From the NCBI RefSeq assembly GCF_023973825.1, contig NC_090120.1, positions 124,001 through 188,000 on the forward strand: 64,000 bases of DNA, given 5' to 3'. Made by a program: the position numbers and the translations under genes. The DNA comes from Plasmodium brasilianum (Eukaryota; Apicomplexa; Aconoidasida; Haemosporida; Plasmodiidae). Of the stretch, positions 1 through 13,263 are shown piece after piece. The number at the start of each line of letters is the position of its first letter. Position 1 is the first letter of the stretch. Below the pieces are notes generated by a model. The model worked only from the letters and a program-made list of their open reading frames with translations, searched no databases and was not told the DNA's origin.

Positions 1-2092
1 GCAGTTAGTACATTTCATTGGTTCATTATTTAGGCTTTATTCTTACTATCCTATGCTTACGTTTCAGATTTTACAAAATAATAACATACAGATTAGAAGC
101 AATGGCATGGAACCTAGAAACAAATGTCATTTAATCATATTGTTTATTATATATATATCAAAAAAAAATTTAACGTATTAAAACAAGTTATTATATAACT
201 AAAACAATTTTAAAATAATTGGTTTTATATTAGCATTTTAATAAAATTTGCATAATTAAAGATAAATATCATAGCTATTTAGTAGACACTAAAATAAGCA
301 TATGATTCTCATTATAATAATAGGGTAATAGAATAATGCTATCCAAAATCTCATCAAAAAAAAAAAAAAATTAACTAAATTACTTAAAAAAACAAAAGGT
401 GCAAGTTATGTTATCTATAAAATAAGCATTTCATTATTTTTAATTCAACAATTGTTCTACATTACATATATCAAAAATATAGTATATATAATATAGATAT
501 TATGGAAATATTAAAGTAATAGCAAAGAAAATATCGGGAAATGAAATATAATTTTTGGAATATCTAAGCCAAAATAAATAAATAATATTTGTATCATTGG
601 AAAAATATAGGTAATCTATGAAGTGCATATACATGTATTAAATATCTATCATTTCAAATGCTTGGATATATATCTTGTTCCATAAATATACATCCATTGA
701 AGTAATAAATACAATAAAATAATATAATTGATAAAATATTTTTTGAGTATTAACCATTAATGTGTTTAATGTAAACATAAAATATAATATATTTGACTAG
801 TATATATTTTATAAAAAAATTTTATAAAAAATATTCTCATACCATTGTTAATTTGAAATCTTTAATTATATAGTCTCATTTGACTTTCTCCAATTATTAA
901 TAAAATTAAGATACATTATTATTTTAAAACATTAATTCAATAGGTATACAACAAAATACCATCAATTTAACAAAATGATTTTATTACTTTAAAAAATATA
1001 CTTAGAATTAAACAGAACTACTTTTATGTATATTTTCAGTATCAATCTTATATATATGTTATACACATCAATATTGTCATTTAATGAAAAAATTTTATAT
1101 TCTTCTAATAGATATTACAATCTTTATTATAACATTGTAAACAAATAAAAATGTCATATATTAATATCTGATTAAAACTAATTCAAAATTTTAATATTTT
1201 AATGATATAAAAAATAAAAACCATATAAAATATATACATATATTTTCATTATAATATACATTAAAATAATTCCTACAAAATGAAATTATCTGTACAACTA
1301 GGTACAGTAATAATATAATAAATGTCCTTATCTCTTAAATTAATTGTAATTATTTAAAATACTCAAGTTATTATGTTGTCATTAATATTTTTTTATTAAA
1401 AAAGTTATTTTTCTACTATATATTTATAATTTCACATTTACAAAATGAAAACAAATATAAACTTCTTTTAAAAAGTGGCATACATTGAATTTTTTCTTTA
1501 ACAGACTTATCACGAAACATATTTTATAGGATAAATAATAAGTATTTTTCTACAAAAAATACATAAATATATATTAATAATACAAAATACATTCACTTCG
1601 TTTCATTAAATACTAAACAGGATATATTTATTTTAAACTTAAAATAATATGACATTTTTTTAATATTATGAATAAATATTAAATTTATACAGAATAAACA
1701 CAAAAAATTTAATGTACGATATCCTATATTTAAAATATTCACTAACAATATCAATAATATTACATGAATTGTCCTATTATATATTCATATAAACCCCCCT
1801 ATGTTCCTATAAATCTATTTCAATACAAATATATATATTTGTAATCATACAATTTGGTCAAGTTCACACAGTAACTTAATATATAACATAACAAAACGTT
1901 AAAACATACAAATTAAAGTATAAGAACATATTATTTTCAATCGCATATTAAAATTATAACATTTAGATAAATGCACTAATAAAATTTGTTCAGCGGTTGG
2001 TTTGTAAGTTAATTATATCATTGAATATATTACAAATAGTAGTTTATAATGAAGATTTCTTAACAAAAAGAAAAAAGTATCTTACTATTCAT
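1..2092. other. Intergenic, no gene seen
   Basis: Very A+T-rich sequence downstream of the first minus-strand gene. No frame shows an exon, signal peptide or family motif. The stretch around 1540-1620 loosely resembles 38560-38630, which also lies next to an exported-protein gene, so it may be shared 3' flank. Confidence 0.6.
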
Positions 2093-3062
2093 TTACCTTT
2101 TTCTGAATTTAATACTTTCATATTTTTTAACTTTTTTATGATAATAAAAAATACCTGATATAGTTATGACACCTAATATAATTAAAGGTAAAACATATAT
2201 TACATTAAAAAAAAATAAATCTAAAACAGCATAGTAATTACGTTGACCTTGCGAACACGTCATTTTAACAGGTGTAACTAACGATTTTAACGGAGTTTCC
2301 ATTAAAAATAAATAAAAAGGTTTCAATCCTTCCCATGCAGATAAAGCAGTAAATAATTTAAACAGCGCCTTTATAAACCCGTAACCTCCAAATAAATCTA
2401 ATATTAATGCTATCGATAAGATCAAAGCTAATATTAAAGGTGAAGCAAGTTTTAATCCATATTTTCTACGCATTATTTTTTTGTACAACTTATCACTAAT
2501 TATCTTGTTGTTTTTAAGAAAATTTTCATAATCAAGTTGCTTGAATATTTTTTTTTCTAAACGGGAATAATTTTTTGTTTCAAATACACAAGACTTCTTT
2601 TTCGTAGCAGTCTTATAGCATTTTGCACTCTTTGATGTAGATTCCCTTAACTGTTTGTTAATTTCTTTGTTTCCTTTTCCATTATCATTTATGTAATATT
2701 GTTCGGTCACTACGTTATTTGGTATTAATTCTCCTAAACCTATAATAATTGAATCTTTATTCTGTTTACTTTGAATTAATAATCGATAAGTTCTTATCTC
2801 TAATTTACTACAAAGGATGTTAATTTTTTCCCCATATTTGTTGAGTATACACTAAAAAAAAAAAATAAATATTTAAAGAACTAATCAATTTATGCTAAAA
2901 GTCAGTAATAATAGTAATAATAATAATAAAGTAAAATATTAATAATTCAAATTTCCTTAGATAGCTTTAACATATTACATCGTTGTAAAAATGAAAAATC
3001 CAAGGAGAAAGGATAAACGTTGCAATTTTAATAAAAAAGATTAAGTTATATTTATATTGCAT
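2093..3062 (-). CDS. Exported protein, fam-l-like, two exons
   Basis: Exon 1 is 3062-2979 (28 codons) and exon 2 is 2851-2093, joined in phase 0 by a 127-bp GT-AG intron; product 280 aa. Exon 1 encodes a hydrophobic signal sequence (IKIATFILSPWIFHFYND). Soon after the splice comes a PEXEL motif, RLLIQ, which fits RxLxE/Q/D. The middle carries the family block ETKNYSRLEKKIFKQLDYENFLKNN, shared with the genes at 18.3 and 29.2 kb. Two membrane segments follow, one after KYGLKLASP and one near the C-terminus (VLPLIILGVITISGIFYYH). The protein ends in a basic tail, KFRKR. Known for the family: P. malariae fam-l proteins have this layout and are predicted to be exported into the host red cell. The fam-l rather than fam-m label is from memory and could be swapped. 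Function unknown. Confidence 0.88.
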
Positions 3063-6000
3063 GATATTTATTTTTATTATTATAATGTATGCACTTAGGA
3101 AATATTTAATAATTATGTAATTTTAATGACAAGTTTATATTGTATTCATTTATGGTTTTTTTTTTTTTTATTATTATTTTGTAAAGACATAATTAATATG
3201 AATAATATAATGTTTTTTACAAAAAGAGATTAATAAATTAAAAATTATGTGATTAGTTTTTATTTTAAAGTTACTTGTATTATACTAACTCTAATTAATA
3301 TAATATAATTTGAATACATTAACAATTAATCAAATTATATAAATTATTTTTATTACAGAGTAATTAAATTATACCTCTATAAACACTTTTCAAAATGAAA
3401 TGGTAAACAAAAAATATGTGTTTTCATAATATTTCTATATTTTTGTTCATAGAGAATGTAGAGAATATAGATAATGTATTATTATATGTATCAACAGAAT
3501 AATTAATAATTTCAATTATATTTTCTTATTAACAATTTTAGTTTAGAAATATTATATTTGGAAAAAAACAGTTTTCTTCTAATACAATATTAATTATTAT
3601 TATATTATAATTGTACAAGTACAAAAGGGAAATAACACCATTTGTACTAGTTTTTGTGTTATGTTAATAATAAGAGATGCATTTTTTTATGATATATAAC
3701 ATAAATACATAGCAAAATTTATATTACACTATATAATCAATAAAAAAATATAAAATTTAAAAGTAATTAATATATAATACTTTAATTTTTTTATATAATT
3801 TTTGAATATTACAATTTTTAATTATGTATAATACATACCATTATTTCTAAATAAAATAATGATAAAAATAACAACAATTCCTTTTTCCTCTTTTTTATTA
3901 AATATATATATATAATATATGAAGGAGAAATCTAATAGAAATAAAAGAAAATACTTAAGATATTTTTCTGTAAAAAATGTAATATTACCAGATTATCTTT
4001 GGTTTAATAATGTACTTGTTTAATTATACTATGAATAAAAATACATATTTTTTGGGCTTACAATTTGTTTATGTTATAAATATTTAAGTTATTTTTACAT
4101 GATACAGTTAAATAGACATTTACTCAAGGGTAATAAAAATATAATAAATATATCAATTGTTCCTTTTATTTGTAAAATTCTGTAATACAAATATTAACCA
4201 TCTCCTACATAGATAATTACAAGAAATTAAAATTGCATATCAATATTTTAACATATTGTATCAATAATCTAAAACCTAAAACAATACTACTTTATATCTG
4301 AAAAAAATAAATAATTTCATAAAAGTCTATGATTATAATATTAATGTTTAAAAAATATTCTACAATTTTTATTAATAACTTTGTCAATTTTTTTATACAC
4401 ATATATACAAATATTATTTTTAAGATATATAGCTTCAAGAATATTTTTGAAAATATGAAGTACTTAAAATTTTTCATTGATTAATAAGGCCATTTCCAAA
4501 TTTACGTATAAAGTTATTAATAAATAAGAGATTAAACTTAACTTAGGATTTTAATTTGAAATTATGTTTCCAGATTAAAAAGAAAATAGTATTTAATTAT
4601 TTAACAAGCACTCAAATATATTGCACAAAAATCCATATTATTTTTCTTTATTTAATTAATACTTTTATACAAAATATACCCTAATATTTAATTAATAAAA
4701 CTTGCAACTTACTGTATTCATAGAAACATAATTACATTCATATAAAATAAAACAGATTAATAACATGATATTATTTTTATTTAATATTATATTATAAAAA
4801 GTGAAGGTTTACAAATTTAAAAAAAAATTATTTTCTTATTACAAAATACTTATTTTTTGACATATAGGTCCCTACTAATGATTATATCCAATAAATAAAG
4901 AAAAAATTCCATGTAACATAAATGTATGAATAACTGTCTATATATAATGATTTTATAGCCAAAAATCGTGTTTACTCATAAAACTTGTATACATTATTTT
5001 TAAATGGCCAATTTACTGTAATTATAAATATATTATTTTTATTAAGACAATTACTTTTTTGTACAGAACGAAAGGAATGATTGTTGTATAGAAATACCTA
5101 ATATCAGACTAATATTGTTTCAATAATTATATTCACTTAAATTTTTGAAAAACAGATATATATAATTTTCTTTTGTTAGAAATATGTAAGCAATGTTCAT
5201 AAAATGATTTTATATACAATAATTACCTAAGTTAATGAAATGATAAATACATTTTGTTCTCTTTACTTTATTATAAAGCTTCATGAATTATAAAAATGAT
5301 TATGTACTATTCATAGTTCATTCTTAAAAGTAATGTTATAATACTATATATTTATAATGTCATACATACGCTATTCAAAAAAATATGTAGAACTAACAAA
5401 TATATGCTTATATGAAATAAGATTTTAAATATACGTTTCTTAAAATGCTAATTTCAACTATGATTATTTGTTTAGTTATAATTTAGTTAACATATGGTGA
5501 TATACAAAAAAAAAAATGATTTAAGTTTTTTTAAATGAAAAACTGTATTAATTATTTAAATTATAAGTAATATTCAATAATTGTATTTTAAAACATCATC
5601 AAATAATCACATAAAACCATAAAAAATCTGATAAAATGCATGACTGTTAAAAACATAAATCGCCCCACTACATAAGAGAAGTTGGGGTAAATGAAATTTT
5701 ATATGTTAAATTAAATAAGCCTTTATTTAATATAATAATTATTTACATAAAATTTGTACAAATAATTTTTTTCATATCAAAAATGTTATATTCTAAATAT
5801 TGAAAAATTTAGATTCACATTTTTATGAATCACAAGATATTTATATATATGTATATATATCATAAATTAGAGTATTAAATTATATTACAGGAAAACATTA
5901 TAAGATAAAATAAAAAAGTAAAAACAAAAAATATATTATGAGTATTTAATATATAATTATATTTTTTGTTTCTCACTCTTCTGTGTCAATGTACATTTTT

Positions 6001-6136
6001 ATATTATCTAGGATGAATCATAATATTTTTAGTTAAGCAAGAGGCTTTTTTCAGCTTATAATTTCCTTAATCATAAAGCATATCTTCAACAATTAAATGA
6101 GAAACAATATTTTCTATATCATTATGTTCATTATAA
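3063..6136. other. Intergenic with upstream flank of the first gene
   Basis: No gene seen. A 14-bp string GAATGTAGAGAATA at 3454-3467, about 390 bp upstream of the fam-l-like start, recurs at 19715-19728 at a similar distance from another fam-l-like start. A 61-residue open frame at 4292-4477 (-) is Ile/Lys/Phe/Asn low complexity and is not supported as a gene. Confidence 0.5.
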
Positions 6137-7034
6137 CTAAGTTTTAACTTCTTTTCTTCTTACATCAATTACATATTTTAAGAATTTTACTAACGTATAT
6201 GTAACCATTGAAACACTTAAAATAGCTAATGACAATGCAATAAACGTTGCATTTTCACGTATACGATATGATAAACTCTGTGTATTGGTAATTGGATTAA
6301 GATTCTTCCATGTTTCAGGGAAAAATTGCACTAATATATATATTACAGATGCAATTAAAAAAATTATTACTGGTAGAGCAAATATCAAAGCTGTTTTTAT
6401 AAATACAGAACGTTTTAAACTTTTTTTCTGCGTATGATCTGTACATTTCCTATATTTATATATAGTACAAAATACCCTGTATAATAATTTTTCAAAAAAA
6501 GTATCTATTGCTGTATGTGGCTTATATATATAAGACATATATTTTTTAACTAATGCTTTGTCTGCAAATTTTGAACTATATTTTTTTTTGGATGCACTTC
6601 TTTCACCACAATCTGATTCACCAACGTATTTCTTATTTTCTAAATAATAATTTTTCTTTAGGTCTAATTTATATTTGAATCCCCAATTGATTGTTTTATT
6701 CTTAACTTTTGATAATATTCTATTATTTCTTGAATTTAATATGCTACTCATACAGATTTTATAGTATAAAGATTTATCAGAATTACACTACAGAAAAAAA
6801 AAAAATATTCATGTTGTATATAACGTGATATGTTTTCTTACACTTAAAGAAAAATTTCCGTTAAATACATATATATATATATACATGCATATATAACGTA
6901 AAATATTAAAAATATAAAGGAAATTGTCTGGGATGAAATAGTGATACCAAATTATTAATATAAGAGTAAATGAAATTAAAAATGATAAATATTATGGTTT
7001 TAATGGAAATAAAATAGTTACTATTCCCCTTCAT
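6137..7034 (-). CDS. Exported protein, two-TM family, copy A
   Basis: Exon 1 is 7034-6948 (29 codons, hydrophobic core SIKTIIFIIFNFIYSYI) and exon 2 is 6787-6137, phase 0; product 245 aa. The first upstream ATG in another frame hits TGA after three codons, so the start at 7034 is preferred. After the splice a CNSD segment leads to NNRILSK, a PEXEL-like site with Lys in place of the usual acidic or Gln residue. A conserved block IYKYRKCTDHTQKK precedes two membrane segments at about residues 160-185 and 208-236. It is a clear paralogue of the next gene (8664-9560) in the same orientation, so the two form a tandem duplicate. The family is not recognised beyond 'Plasmodium exported protein'; it is neither the fam-l nor the fam-m type. 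Confidence 0.85.
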
Positions 7035-8663
7035 TTTTCCATGATTAATTGTTATAATATATTTATTTATGTAAGAAAATAGGCTTCATATTCGAGAAAC
7101 GTCGTTAAAAAATATTCTCTTTTCATTTGTTATTTTAATTTATCATATTTCTTTTCCTTAAATAGTATCAAACTTTTTAATTATAACAAAAATATAAATA
7201 ATAGAGAAATGTCAACACTATAAAGGCGTTTCTAAATAACTCCATTGAATTTATTTATAAAAAAATTTCAATTAAAATAAATTTGGTAGAAATAATTTTA
7301 TTAATAAATCTACTAATATATATATATACTATTCTGATTCGTCTTAGAGAACAAATATTAAATTCTTCTGTTAATAATCTTAAGAAAAAAAAAAAAAAAC
7401 GCTTCTCCAACTCTCAAAATTTTTGTTTTATATATAAAATATAAAAAATCCGCCATATAAATTATAACATTAATATACATCGGAAATATAGCAATTGAAG
7501 TGTCTAGATTCGTATGAATAAACGTAGTTCTCTGCACTTATTAAAAGATCTTAAATTATTATATAGAATATAATTCCTGTAATATACTGAAAAAAAAAAA
7601 CTACATATTTTTGCTATTGTAAAAATAATAAAGTTGCATCTGATATATACTTGAATTTTTAGTATATTCATGCAGTTTAATTGTAGAGGTTTTATTGTAG
7701 GATTAAATAAACATACAAACTTTTGTATTTTAAAAAGTAAACTCTAAATTATATGTTTTTTAGGTTTTCTCCATATTATTATAAGTATTACATGATAATT
7801 TTTATATAATTTTAAAATATATATATTATTTATTATCGTTAAAAATTAATACACTATATGAGTTCACTTATTTATATAATTTTTTATTTCTTTTTAAAAT
7901 AATGCAAACTTATAAGTTATATAAAAATAATAATATTAAAAAAAATAAGAGAAAAGAAAAATATTAAAGTAAATTTAACAAAAAAATATTCTTACCAATT
8001 ATGAAATTTAAAAATATATTCCAATATAAAATAATTTTACATTAAATAATTTTAGAGAAACCAGTACAAGCTATAAAAAATATCCTTTTTAATAATGTTA
8101 TAAGTAAAAGAAGAAAAAATAATATCCCAATATTTTCATCTATTCCTATTCGTTGCATTTGATGACTTCAACTAATTATAAAAATATTATATATTAAATA
8201 AATTATTTTAATTATAAATAATTAATTGGCACTAATATATCTAATTAAGTTACTGCTCTAAAAAATTATTAATTGAAAATAAGAGAAAAGAATTATAATA
8301 ATTTTTAATATATTATATAACACATATTACTCTGGAACACTGCATAAAATAAGGTAATAATTTTTTTATTTCATGCTTTTACATGTATATACAATTTATG
8401 TAATTGCACCAAAAGAAAGTATTAAATTCCTTCAAAAGAATACATTATTATGGGAAAAAAAATTTTGAAACACTATAAATAGTGTAAATAATAAATATGT
8501 ATATTTTTATAGTTATGTATAAGTGCATGACATCTAGATAGTTTAATATAATAATGAAAACAAAACAAAACAAAAAATTTAATTCATAATTTCATTAAGC
8601 GAATAGTAAATCTTCATTATTTACAAAAACAAAAATTTTCCGAAACCAATGTATTCATTATAT
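7035..8663. other. Intergenic with a block repeated near 32.8 kb
   Basis: No gene seen. Bases 8170-8400 resemble 32772-33000, including a shared 'ctgtggaac/ctctggaac ... aaaataag' core, which suggests copying of a flank with a now missing neighbour. Confidence 0.5.
8170..8400. repeat. Diverged duplicated flank, copy 1
   Basis: By eye this aligns in the same orientation with 32772-33000. The clearest stretch runs from 'ttactg.tctaaaaaat' through 'tggaac' and 'taaaataag.taat' to 'tttttttattt.atgctttta.at'. Alignment was done by eye only; boundaries are approximate. Confidence 0.5.
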
Positions 8664-9560
8664 CTAGTTTTCTATTTCTTCTTCCCCTACTTCTATTACA
8701 TAATTTATAAATTTTACCAGTATATAAATTACCATGGTGATACTTAATATAAATAACGATAATAAAAAAGCTTGTATTCTAGATTCTGTTATAAATTCTT
8801 TAAAATTTTGACTATTTTCCCCCAATAATGATGTACCTAACGGAGGGCAAACTAACAAAAGTAGTGAAAGTACTGTAAAAAAAATTATTGATGGTAGAGC
8901 AAAAGTTAAAACAGCACTCTTACACGCTGAAAATTTCAAATTTCTTTTTTGGATAGAATCTGTACATTTCCTATATTCATATATTGCAATAAATCCTTTA
9001 TAAATTAATTTTTCAAATATTTTATCTATTTCTACAAATGGTTTACTTAATACATATATGCACTTCCTCAGTAATTTTTTTTCCTCAAATCCTGTATTAC
9101 TTTTATTTTTAGTTCTGCCCTTTCCATGATATTCCGTTCCAGCATTATTACCATAATTTTTTAGTTGACAATTTTTTTTTTTTTTTTTATATCGTTATAC
9201 CCATTTCTACGTAAGTTACGTTCTAATGAAACCTTTATTTTTTCATTGTTAAATTTTGATAATAATCTGTAAGTTCTTGAATATAATGATATATTTTGAA
9301 TAGTTTTCATACCTAAAATTTGACCAAAGTTATGCTACAAGGAAAATAAAATGTTTTAATTTTTTATAGTTTGATATATTTTTCTACGCACAAAGTAAAT
9401 ATTTTGTTTCAGTTGATATATGTGCATATATAACATGAATCATCATAAAATATGGAGAAAATTTTCTTCAATGTTATAATTATACCGCATCACAGAAATA
9501 ATAATATATCCAGATAAAAAATATAAATATAATATTTTTATCTAAAATAAAAGATATCAT
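8664..9560 (-). pseudogene. Exported protein, two-TM family, copy B, frameshifted
   Basis: Exon 1 is 9560-9486 (25 codons, signal core NIIFIFFIWIYYYF) and exon 2 is 9334-8664. Exon 2 is 671 nt, which does not keep the frame. From the start the frame reads through RTYRLLSK (PEXEL-like, Lys last) to a run of 17 A on the coding strand (plus-strand T run 9172-9188). Downstream of the run the homologous frame is offset. It continues with IYEYRKCTDSIQKR and two membrane segments matching copy A, and ends at 8664. A one-base addition or two-base loss in the homopolymer would explain everything. It may be a real pseudogene, a phase-variable tract or a sequencing error in a homopolymer. Everything else in the gene is intact. 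Confidence 0.82.
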
Positions 9561-12500
9561 TTTATATTCATTCCAAAATTATTTTGTTTAATGTCTTTAA
9601 ACATGTAAATAATTTACTATAAATTTACAAAATCGTAATAAAAATATTTTTTCATTTCCTTTGTTATTTGATTTTATGCATTGAAAGAGTAATAAATTCA
9701 GAAAAAAAAAAAATAAAAATAGAAATTTTAAAAAAAAATAATAAAAAAAAATTTTTAGTAAATATTTCAATAAATTTATTTATTAAAAAATAAACATTAA
9801 TTATAATAATTTTTAGTAGCCCTAATTTTATTAATAAATGTTGAAAATACATTTACATTTTAGGTTCATAACAGAGTAATACTAAATTTCATTGTTAGTA
9901 CATTTCAAACAAAATAAAATAAAATAAATTTTTGGTTTCCTTATGATTTTAATTTATATATAAAACAAAACAGTTTATGTGATAAGAATAAATATATTAT
10001 CACATAACATTAATATAATTATTATTTTTTTGATAAATATCCTGTAAATAACATAAGTAATTTTTACATATTTTTTTTTCTAAGCATTATTTTTTATTTA
10101 AAAAACGTAAATTTCACATATATAATATAATTACAATGACAGAAATGTAAAGAAAAAATAAAAAAATACAAATTTTTTTTTATCGTATAAATTATGATCC
10201 AAGATATGATATATGCCTTTGCATATGTAAAAAGCTTAAACACTCTTTTCGTAAAAATATGATAGTAAGATGTAATTCAGGTACAAAATTTTGGTATTTA
10301 AATAACACAATACAAATTACTGATTTTAAACATTTGTAACATATTAATAAAAGAAATATACCGTAATTTATATATAATTTAAAAAAATGTATTTTATTTA
10401 TCATTACCAATAATGCATGCATTAACTGTGATTATTCAGTTATTTATAAATATATTTTTTTTAGTTATATTAAAATATTATATATTTAAAAATTCTAAGG
10501 AAATATTAGCGTTAATAAAAAAATGTAAAAACATATTTAGCAAAAAATTCTTCTTAGTAATTTAGATAATTCAATGGGAAATTCCAAAAATATATAACGT
10601 AAAAAAAAATGTATAATAATTTACATTTAAAACGTTCTATAAGTTATTATATAGTATATTATACAATAAAACATATAAAAATTTTTAATATATTAATTTT
10701 TTTCCCGAAAATTTTGAAAAAGGTAAAAATTTGGTAATTATTTTTTATTAATTTATAAATAAATTCTACTCAAATTAACATATTTAACTATAACCATTAT
10801 TTATGTAATGTATATAAAATAAATGAGACGCTATATGGAAATATGCTTAGAAAATTACATATATGTGTATATCAATATTTTTATTCGTTTCTGTTTTTTT
10901 CACTTATAGTCTTGAGTTAATTATGAAATTATTAAATATTAAATATATTATTTTAATAATATAAATAATAAATTGTTACTAATTGTTTTAATTAATTTAA
11001 TCTCCTTAAAAAAAATAGTTTATATAAAAACAATATAAAAAAATTAATTCAGTTATAACCGCTATATATAGTATTACTCTAAGAAAAACAGTATTAAAAT
11101 AAGGAATTTATGTATTTCACGATTTCATATTTATATAATGTATAAATCTATTATAGATATATTTATAATGAATATTAGTAAGATAATTAGTCCTACATCT
11201 TCGAGAGATTCTTACGTTATCATATATTGCATATTTTAATTTATATAAAAAATATAACGTATTACCTTATTTATTAATATTATAACTTATTCAGATTACT
11301 TAATCAAAGAAGTTAGATAAAAATATAATCTTATATCTAATCAATAGTTTTTAAATTATTATGTCAAGTATATGGTTTGACATTTTAAGGATCATTTTTT
11401 TTTCTCCTAAATTTTATTTTTAATGATATATTTATTAAAAACATTTATATCAGTCATAATTAATTATACATTTTCATCTAAGTGGAAATATCATTTATAA
11501 AAAAATTTCAACTTTTAGCTAAATAAATATTCTTCCATTGAATAAATGGATATATCACACATTAATAGGTTTATTTCATAAATATTTATTCATATGTATT
11601 TTTTGTATATAGGAAAATATTTTAATTAATATATATATATGTATATATTAATCCATTAATTTTTTTATATCTTTTTAATACGGTATCATTTATAGTATTC
11701 ATTTATCTTAATTAAAACCTTTATAATAGTAGTTCATGTTTTTTCTAATATATACTGTTATTAATATTATATAACGTTGGAGTATATGCTTTTTTTATTT
11801 TATAATTTAGTTTAAAATAATATGATGTCATACCATATATATTTAAATTCAAACTGTTATTATATTACTGTTTCTTTAAGTAACATTTTTAGAATGATCT
11901 TTACCGTACAGAAATTTGTCCCTGTCCATTACTCTATTACTGCTAATAATTTTATTAAAACTTATCATTTCAGGATACATTTGCAATTTTTCTTACAGTG
12001 ACTTATTTTTCATTTAACTATAGTATATAATTGGTACTTATTTTTATCTTTTAATTTCCTATGGCTAAAAAATATTTAAAAAATTCATAGTTGATACGGT
12101 TTTATATATTATTATTCAATATAATGTTAATCAAAAAAAAAAAAAAAGTTTACTAAATTAGACCATCATAAAATTAATGATTCATTAAATATATGTAACA
12201 AGTAGAACTAATATATGTAAAATAAGATATTTTATTTACTAAATATTTTGTTTTTTTTTTTATGTATATATGTTATTAAGCGAACTCATTCAAAACCAAC
12301 TAAAAAAAAAAAATTGTATGTTATATTATATAACAGAAAGTAATATTAACTATATAATATACGTAATAACAATATGTAAATTTTAATAATATTAATAAGA
12401 CAATTAGAGTTTATATCACAATAAAATTGTTAATAAAAAGAAAAAAGCTGTTTAAATTTATTTACTACTATAAAATATCCTAAAAATAATTTACGCCTTT

Positions 12501-13263
12501 TTATACTTTTATAAAATTTTAAGTATTAACTAAACAAATTATTTCATAATAATAAAAAAACATCAAAAGAAAAAAAATAATTAAAAGTAACTACTATATA
12601 TATTATTTTAAAATTCTCACATAAAATAATTTATTATGTTTCAATGGTTTCCTTTTTGAAAATTTATTTTTAGCTTACACAAAGTATCTTTATATTACAC
12701 GTCAATTTAGACATAAAAAATTAACTCTATTGAATCTATAATTAATTAGTTTTGTTTATTTAAACAAAATAAAAGATATAACTATATAACTACATTCAAA
12801 TTTCTTGAATTTTCATATTAATCAAAAGACACATTTACTTTTAATGTGATACAAATAATACACTATTTTAATTTGCTCATCAAAAATTCATTTAGTTGAG
12901 TACAAGATAGAAATATATGAACACTATATTTTACAGTAAAAAACAAAATTCACACATAATGTCAACAAAATAATATAAACTGCTATTTTCTATGTTAATT
13001 TTTAAGAACATATAGTATTTTTCAAAAAAATATAGTTATATATAAAAATATATACGTAAAACACAACAATTTATTAAGGATTAAAAATAATATAATAAGA
13101 AAAGAAAAGGAAATTATAATATTCAAATCAACAAAGCAAATAGTAGCGTTTATTTTTTTTATTGCATATCAATATGGTCAGCTAAGTGAAGAAGCATCGC
13201 TTAAATTTAAGCAATTAAATGTATACTTATTATTTGTGTATATAAAATGGGAACTTACAGATA
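9561..13263. other. Intergenic, one possible coding relic
   Basis: Mostly featureless A+T-rich sequence. Around 10172-10342 (+) an uninterrupted frame of mixed composition reads NYDPRYDICLCICKK and then CNSGTKFWYLNN before a stop. Its composition is unlike the surrounding DNA. No splice sites or homologue were recognised. Confidence 0.45.

Noticed and set aside
4292..4477. 61-residue minus frame
   Set aside because: Ile/Lys/Phe/Asn low-complexity translation typical of intergenic Plasmodium DNA.
9664..9852. 62-residue minus frame upstream of the two-TM copy B
   Set aside because: Poly-A/T derived Phe/Ile/Lys composition; the real signal exon lies at 9560-9486.
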